Source: Clostridia bacterium
GTDB taxonomy: Bacteria > Bacillota > Clostridia > UBA1381
NCBI GenBank assembly: GCA_900751685.1
Contig: CAADSR010000285.1
Span: 1 to 7,222, forward strand
DNA: 7,222 bases
Direction of reading: 5' to 3'
Shown: piece by piece, positions 5,928-7,222 of the stretch
Layout: every line of letters starts with the position of its first letter
Position numbering within the stretch: position 1 is the stretch's first letter
The notes under the pieces: generated by a model
What the model was told of the DNA's origin: nothing
Databases searched by the model: none
Seen by the model: only the letters and a program-made list of their open reading frames with translations
Position numbers and translations under genes: made by a program

Positions 5928-7222
5928 ATGAAAGACTACATTGAGATCATTGATATTTATGCCCGTGAGGTCATGGATTCCCGGGGAAACCCAACCGTGG
6001 AAGTAGAGGTTTATACAGAGGAAGCAATGGGTTCTGCGATCGTCCCGTCCGGCGCTTCCACAGGTGTCTTTGAAGCAGTGGAGCTACGTGATGGAGATGC
6101 GAAGCGCTATGGCGGTAAGGGCGTTAAAAATGCAGTGGCAAATGTGAATGACAAAATTGCCGATGCTTTGATTGGAATGAATGTCCTGGACCAGCGTTCC
6201 TTAGATAAAAAAATGTGCAGCCTGGACGGCACTGAAAATAAATCAAACCTGGGCGCAAATGCAATTTTGGGCGTTTCCCTTGCCGCGGCAAAGGCGGCTG
6301 CAAAAAGCCTTGGCCTGCCCCTCTACCAATATATTGGAGGTACAAATGCCCACGTCCTTCCGGTGCCGATGATGAACATCTTAAACGGTGGGGCCCATGC
6401 AAACAATAATGTGGATATCCAAGAATTTATGATCATGCCCTTCGGCGCAGACAGCTTCCGGCAGGGGCTGCGTTGGTGCAGCGAAGTATTCCATGCCTTG
6501 AAGCAGATCCTTTCGGATATGGGAAATACCACTGCTGTAGGGGATGAAGGCGGCTTTGCCCCAAACCTGAGCGCAGACGAACAAGCGCTTGATGTTATTG
6601 TAAAGGCAATTGAAAAAGCGGGCTACCAGCCAGGCAGTGATTTCAAGATTGCGATCGACGCTGCCTCCTCAGAATGGATCGAAGAAAACGGTACCTACAA
6701 GCTGCCAAAATCCGGGATTAAAAAGAGCGGCGCTGACTTAGTAGATTATTGGAGCGGCCTAGTGTCCCGCTATCCAATTTATTCGATCGAGGATGCTGTG
6801 GCCGAGGATGACTGGGAAAGCTGGAAGCTGCTGACCCAGAAGCTCGGAGACCGGGTCCAATTGGTCGGAGATGATTTATTCGTTACGAACCCAAAACGCT
6901 TGAAAAAAGGAATTGAGCTTGGCGTCGGCAATTCCATCCTGGTGAAGGTCAATCAGATCGGAACCCTTTCTGAAACCCTTGACGCCGTTGAAATGGCACA
7001 TCATGCGGGTTATACCGCTGTCATATCCCACCGCAGCGGGGAGACCGAAGATACTACCATTGCAGACATTGCCGTTGCGACCAACGCAGGCCAGATCAAA
7101 ACAGGGGCACCTTCCAGGACCGACCGGGTTGCTAAATACAATCAACTGCTCCGAATCGAAGAGGAGCTTTGTTATACCTGCCAATATGGCTGGTGCTCCC
7201 GCAAAAAAAAAAAAAAAATGCT
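5928..7222 (+). CDS. eno: Enolase (phosphopyruvate hydratase), right end cut or damaged
   Basis: Enolase converts 2-phosphoglycerate to phosphoenolpyruvate in glycolysis in the cytoplasm. The frame gives 431 codons plus two bases with no stop before the window edge. The N-terminus has AREVMDSRGNPTVEVEV (12-28) and the SGASTG loop (41-46). Catalytic and metal residues are all present, each one position before Escherichia coli numbering: E207 in GDEGGF, D244, E288, D315 in GDDLF, K340 in ILVKVNQIG, H368-R-S and K391. One small variation is A290 where IEDG is usual. Up to NQLLRIEEEL (405-414) the sequence is normal. The usual end, of the type TAQYxGxxxFYNLKK, is replaced by TCQYGWCSR and a lysine run encoded by A16. 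Enolases are about 430 residues, so the gene should finish almost exactly here. The tail may be a sequencing or assembly error at a contig end, or a real change. The gene is divergent from the GH115-like gene and has its own ribosome binding site. Confidence 0.96.
   Translation, partial: MKDYIEIIDIYAREVMDSRGNPTVEVEVYTEEAMGSAIVPSGASTGVFEAVELRDGDAKRYGGKGVKNAVANVNDKIADALIGMNVLDQRSLDKKMCSLDGTENKSNLGANAILGVSLAAAKAAAKSLGLPLYQYIGGTNAHVLPVPMMNILNGGAHANNNVDIQEFMIMPFGADSFRQGLRWCSEVFHALKQILSDMGNTTAVGDEGGFAPNLSADEQALDVIVKAIEKAGYQPGSDFKIAIDAASSEWIEENGTYKLPKSGIKKSGADLVDYWSGLVSRYPIYSIEDAVAEDDWESWKLLTQKLGDRVQLVGDDLFVTNPKRLKKGIELGVGNSILVKVNQIGTLSETLDAVEMAHHAGYTAVISHRSGETEDTTIADIAVATNAGQIKTGAPSRTDRVAKYNQLLRIEEELCYTCQYGWCSRKKKKKM
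7203..7218. repeat. A16 homopolymer at the window edge
   Basis: Sixteen consecutive A lie 4 nt before the right edge, inside the expected last codons of enolase. No other run of this length occurs in the window. It probably marks a low-quality read end or assembly breakpoint, and base counts here should not be trusted. Confidence 0.9.

Noticed and set aside
6876..7184. Minus-strand open frame of 102 codons opposite enolase
   Set aside because: It is the shadow of the enolase frame; the plus strand carries all enolase motifs in this stretch.

Overview
The window looks like chromosomal DNA of a Gram-positive, low-to-mid-GC bacterium, most likely an anaerobic plant-polysaccharide-degrading clostridial (Firmicutes) species. 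The reasons are strong AGGAGG-type ribosome binding sites, near-consensus sigma-A promoters with 17-nt spacers, U-rich intrinsic terminators, and protein families typical of such organisms. The placement below phylum level is inference. Both edges cut a gene, and the right edge ends in an A16 run, so this may be a whole short contig.

Layout, left to right. (1) About 2-391, plus strand: the C-terminal end of a YifB/ComM-type Mg-chelatase-like AAA ATPase, followed by a strong terminator at 411-450. (2) 456-3290, minus strand: a secreted 944-residue family PL11 rhamnogalacturonan lyase with two C-terminal ricin-type beta-trefoil (CBM13-like) domains. It has its own promoter at 3480-3508 and a leader of about 180 nt with three predicted hairpins. 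(3) 3756-5777, minus strand: an intracellular protein of 673 residues related to GH115 alpha-glucuronidases, with its own consensus promoter (5807-5835) and terminator (3685-3732). (4) 5928 to the right edge, plus strand: enolase (eno), divergently transcribed from the GH115-like gene, complete except for a degraded-looking C-terminus and no visible stop.

The biological theme is a small pectin (rhamnogalacturonan-I) utilisation pair placed between two housekeeping genes. The lyase would be exported, hold onto plant cell wall polymer through its trefoil lectin domains and cut the rhamnose-galacturonate backbone. The GH115-like enzyme has no signal peptide and would act inside the cell, presumably removing a uronic acid from imported oligosaccharides. 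No transporter, regulator, GH105 unsaturated-uronidase or rhamnose catabolic gene is visible here, so the pair is an incomplete pathway and needs partners elsewhere. The two genes are separated by a terminator and a separate promoter, so they are not a simple operon.

The least explained parts are the structured leader of the lyase gene, the function of the short GH115-like protein, and the abnormal end of enolase. I see no CRISPR array, tRNA, rRNA, insertion sequence or phage gene.
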